A stretch of DNA of 6,602 nucleotides from Candidatus Paracaedibacteraceae bacterium UBA6184 (lineage in GTDB: Bacteria; Pseudomonadota; Alphaproteobacteria; UBA6184). The position numbers and the translations under genes are program-made. The notes beneath the pieces were generated by a model. The model searched no databases. It had not been told where the DNA came from and worked only from the letters and a program-made list of their open reading frames with translations. Shown one piece after another: positions 5,244 to 6,602 of this stretch; positions within the stretch are counted from its first letter, which is position 1, and the number at the start of each line of letters is the position of its first letter. The stretch spans positions 1 to 6,602 of the forward strand of contig DITM01000040.1 of assembly GCA_002422845.1 (NCBI GenBank), in the 5' to 3' direction.

Positions 5244-6449
5244 TTAATTAGAAGCAGTTGCAGCTGTTGGGGCAACACCTAAAGCCGTTAATTCAGCAGT
5301 TAAACGAGTAACCTCTTTTCGTGCTGCATCTATAGCAGCGTCTATATTCTTTTTATTTGGAGTACCTCGAGCTGGACTCTTCTTAGCAGCTGCCTGTGTT
5401 GCCGCAGCTAATGCAGTTTGCAAGCGTCCAATTGTTTCTGCCTTTGCAAGAGCTTCTTCATCACCTACAGCAGCTAATGCAGCGCCTAGGTTTCTAACAG
5501 TAGCAGTAGCTGTAGCTGTAGTTAGATCAGTAGCATTCTGAACGACACTATCATCATCTCCAGCTATTGGAGAAGGATCTTGAGAGGGAAGTTGAGACCC
5601 ACCAAGAAGAGACTCTGGAGATCCTGCTGCTGCATCTTCATTAAACCCTGATGGTGCAGCATCAAATTCATCATCAGATTCATCATCAGATTTCCCACCA
5701 AAATCCACGACTTGCTCGCTACCTACTCCAGCTGTTAGTGCAGCATCAATCTTTTTTTGTCGTTCAGCTGCTGTAGCCATTGTAGCCTGTGCAGCCTCTA
5801 CTTCTCTTTGCTCTCTTTGAGCTCTTACTGCCTTAGCTTCTAACGCTGCAACTCTTTTAGCTAACGCAGTAACTTCACCTTGTGCAGCAACTAATGCCTC
5901 TTCAAGTCCAGTGATTTTAGCGCGAGCAATACCATCTGCTTCTGTAGCTCCTGCTTTTAGTGCAGCAAGTTCTGCTTCCAAGGTTTCAACTCTACCTGTT
6001 GCTGTTACTAATTGTCCTTCTACGGCTGTTTTAGCTTCAATAACTGCTGCTAATTCTTTACGAACCGCTGCTAAAGCTTCTGCTGCTGCAGCTTGCTCCT
6101 CAGTTAATGTCTGAATCGTTGTCGTTGCGTCCTGTGCTGTCGCTTCCATTGCTTTCAATTTAGCTGTAAGCGCTTTCAATGTTGCGGCTATCGCTTTCAT
6201 AACGTCTACGTCATTACTGTCCGCGCTTAACACAATCCCTTCTGGAATGCTAGCTCCAGCATCTCGAGTTAAAACGTTCAATAAAGTAGAAGCTGTTTTT
6301 GTTTTATATGCTAAAAACCTTTTTCCAGTCTCAGCAATTGCATTATCTCTTGCTGGTGAAGCAGCACTAGAGTCATCTACTACGCCTGATGCAAATGGCA
6401 CGCTCATTAATAATGTTGTTGATAATAATATTGTCTTAAATAATTTCAT
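5244..6449 (-). CDS. Secreted Ala-rich coiled-coil protein of unknown function
   Basis: 401 residues, family not recognised. The start is ATG 6447-6449, with AGGAGA six bases upstream and directly before the signal peptide MKLFKTILLSTTLLMSVPFA. An in-frame GTG at 6497 would add 16 residues that spoil the signal peptide, lacks a ribosome site and lies in a hairpin, so I reject it. Residues about 84-235 are a long Ala/Glu/Leu heptad coiled coil (for example GRVETLEAELAALKAG and VTALAKRVAALEAKAVRAQR). Residues 254-303 are an acidic, Ser/Pro/Gly-rich linker (SDDESDDEFD). About 323-356 and 368-391 are two further helical stretches, with a basic patch (KKSPARGTPNKK) between them. There are no cysteines and no membrane helix after the signal. 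It may be a fibrous periplasmic, surface or secreted protein. Low-complexity Ala content makes chance matches to other coiled coils likely. Confidence 0.82.
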   Translation of the reverse strand: MKLFKTILLSTTLLMSVPFASGVVDDSSAASPARDNAIAETGKRFLAYKTKTASTLLNVLTRDAGASIPEGIVLSADSNDVDVMKAIAATLKALTAKLKAMEATAQDATTTIQTLTEEQAAAAEALAAVRKELAAVIEAKTAVEGQLVTATGRVETLEAELAALKAGATEADGIARAKITGLEEALVAAQGEVTALAKRVAALEAKAVRAQREQREVEAAQATMATAAERQKKIDAALTAGVGSEQVVDFGGKSDDESDDEFDAAPSGFNEDAAAGSPESLLGGSQLPSQDPSPIAGDDDSVVQNATDLTTATATATVRNLGAALAAVGDEEALAKAETIGRLQTALAAATQAAAKKSPARGTPNKKNIDAAIDAARKEVTRLTAELTALGVAPTAATASN

Positions 6450-6455
6450 AGTGAA

Positions 6456-6461
6456 TCTCCT
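6456..6461 (-). promoter_or_regulatory. Shine-Dalgarno AGGAGA deciding the start of the Ala-rich coiled-coil gene
   Basis: Minus-strand AGGAGA lies six bases before ATG 6449-6447. It is the best ribosome site in the window and argues for this ATG over the upstream in-frame GTG at 6497. A second GAGGAA lies a few bases further upstream. Confidence 0.8.
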
Positions 6462-6484
6462 GAATTCCTCTTGTTGTATATAAT

Positions 6485-6515
6485 AACTATCCCCCACAAC
6501 CTGTAGGGGATAGTT
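6485..6515 (-). terminator. Ten-base-pair hairpin in the leader of the Ala-rich coiled-coil gene
   Basis: AACTATCCCC (6485-6494) and GGGGATAGTT (6506-6515) form a perfect stem with an 11-base loop. On the minus strand it is followed by ATTATATAC, only weakly U-rich. It could terminate or attenuate transcription from the gene to the right, or stabilise the processed mRNA of the gene to the left. It directly abuts another hairpin (6515-6541). Confidence 0.55.
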
Positions 6516-6541
6516 TGAATTAAGCTAAAAACTTAATTCAA
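6515..6541. repeat. Ten-base-pair AT-rich inverted repeat
   Basis: TTGAATTAAG (6515-6524) and CTTAATTCAA (6532-6541) are perfect inverted copies around CTAAAAA. It lies seven bases beyond the stop of the edge gene (6549) and shares base 6515 with the next hairpin. It lacks the GC stem of a classical terminator. A regulatory-protein site or an mRNA 3'-end structure are both possible. Confidence 0.6.
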
Positions 6542-6548
6542 TTTAGTC

Positions 6549-6602
6549 TTATATGCCATCCATAGCGTCCATGCCTGCATCCATCTCAGCTAGAAGTGCA
6601 GC
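6549..6602 (-). CDS. C-terminal end of a further gene (cut by window edge)
   Basis: Read on the minus strand from the window end, 17 codons give AALLAEMDAGMDAMDGI and then TAA (6551-6549). The start lies outside the window. The Ala/Met/Asp composition is helical and recalls the Ala-rich neighbour downstream, but 17 residues are too few to assign a family. It has the same direction as the secreted block and 99 bases separate it from the next ATG, so it may be a fourth member. That is a guess from position. Confidence 0.5.
   Translation of the reverse strand, partial: AALLAEMDAGMDAMDGI

Noticed and set aside
5911..6483. Two plus-strand open frames (5911-6114 and 6247-6483)
   Set aside because: Both are antisense to the Ala-rich gene, and low-complexity sense codons keep the other strand open.
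6450..6497. GTG start at 6497 extending the Ala-rich protein by 16 residues
   Set aside because: The extension is polar, lies in a hairpin, lacks a ribosome site and would bury the signal peptide. ATG 6449 has an excellent one.
1..6602. tRNA, rRNA, CRISPR array, insertion sequence or attachment site
   Set aside because: I saw no cloverleaf, regularly spaced repeats, transposase motifs or terminal inverted repeats with target duplications.

Overview
The window looks like a chromosomal segment of a moderately AT-rich, Gram-negative bacterium. I infer an alphaproteobacterium, possibly of a host-associated lineage. The reasons are two envelope lipoproteins with good lipoboxes, a methyltransferase resembling the alphaproteobacterial BioC/NDUFAF5-like family, and a run of fast-evolving secreted coiled-coil proteins of the kind often found in intracellular bacteria. 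The order or genus cannot be fixed from sequence alone. There are no RNA genes, insertion sequences or CRISPR arrays.

Layout: (i) Positions 1-330 hold degraded plus-strand material. There is a C-terminal fragment running in from outside the window, overlapping by four bases (ATGA) a short reading frame that resembles the start of a LysR-type regulator but is broken by a stop and an apparent frameshift. A GC-rich hairpin ends this region. (ii) Positions 334-1265, minus strand, hold a two-gene lipoprotein operon: a BamE-like lipoprotein, then a second lipoprotein of a widespread uncharacterised family. Both start at TTG with clear Shine-Dalgarno sequences. (iii) Positions 1266-1441 are a divergent promoter region. 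(iv) Positions 1442-3246, plus strand, hold rlmN overlapping by one base a class I methyltransferase-like gene whose SAM-binding glycine loop is eroded. (v) A strong bidirectional terminator lies at 3260-3287. (vi) Positions 3303-6602, minus strand, hold three complete genes and one cut by the window edge. The three complete genes have signal peptides and encode alpha-helical, coiled-coil or membrane-anchored proteins with no family I recognise. They are separated by hairpins, a terminator and promoter-like sequence, so they look like separately tuned units and not one tight operon.

How it fits together: the left half is housekeeping (envelope lipoproteins, ribosome/tRNA methylation, a probable assembly-factor methyltransferase). 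The right half is an accessory block of exported proteins that are candidates for surface or host-interaction roles. That role is inference. The most interesting items are this secreted block, the methyltransferase with the degenerate SAM loop, the LysR relic, the paired TTG starts, and a near-copy of the phage T7 promoter core that is best explained as the -10 region of the lipoprotein promoter.
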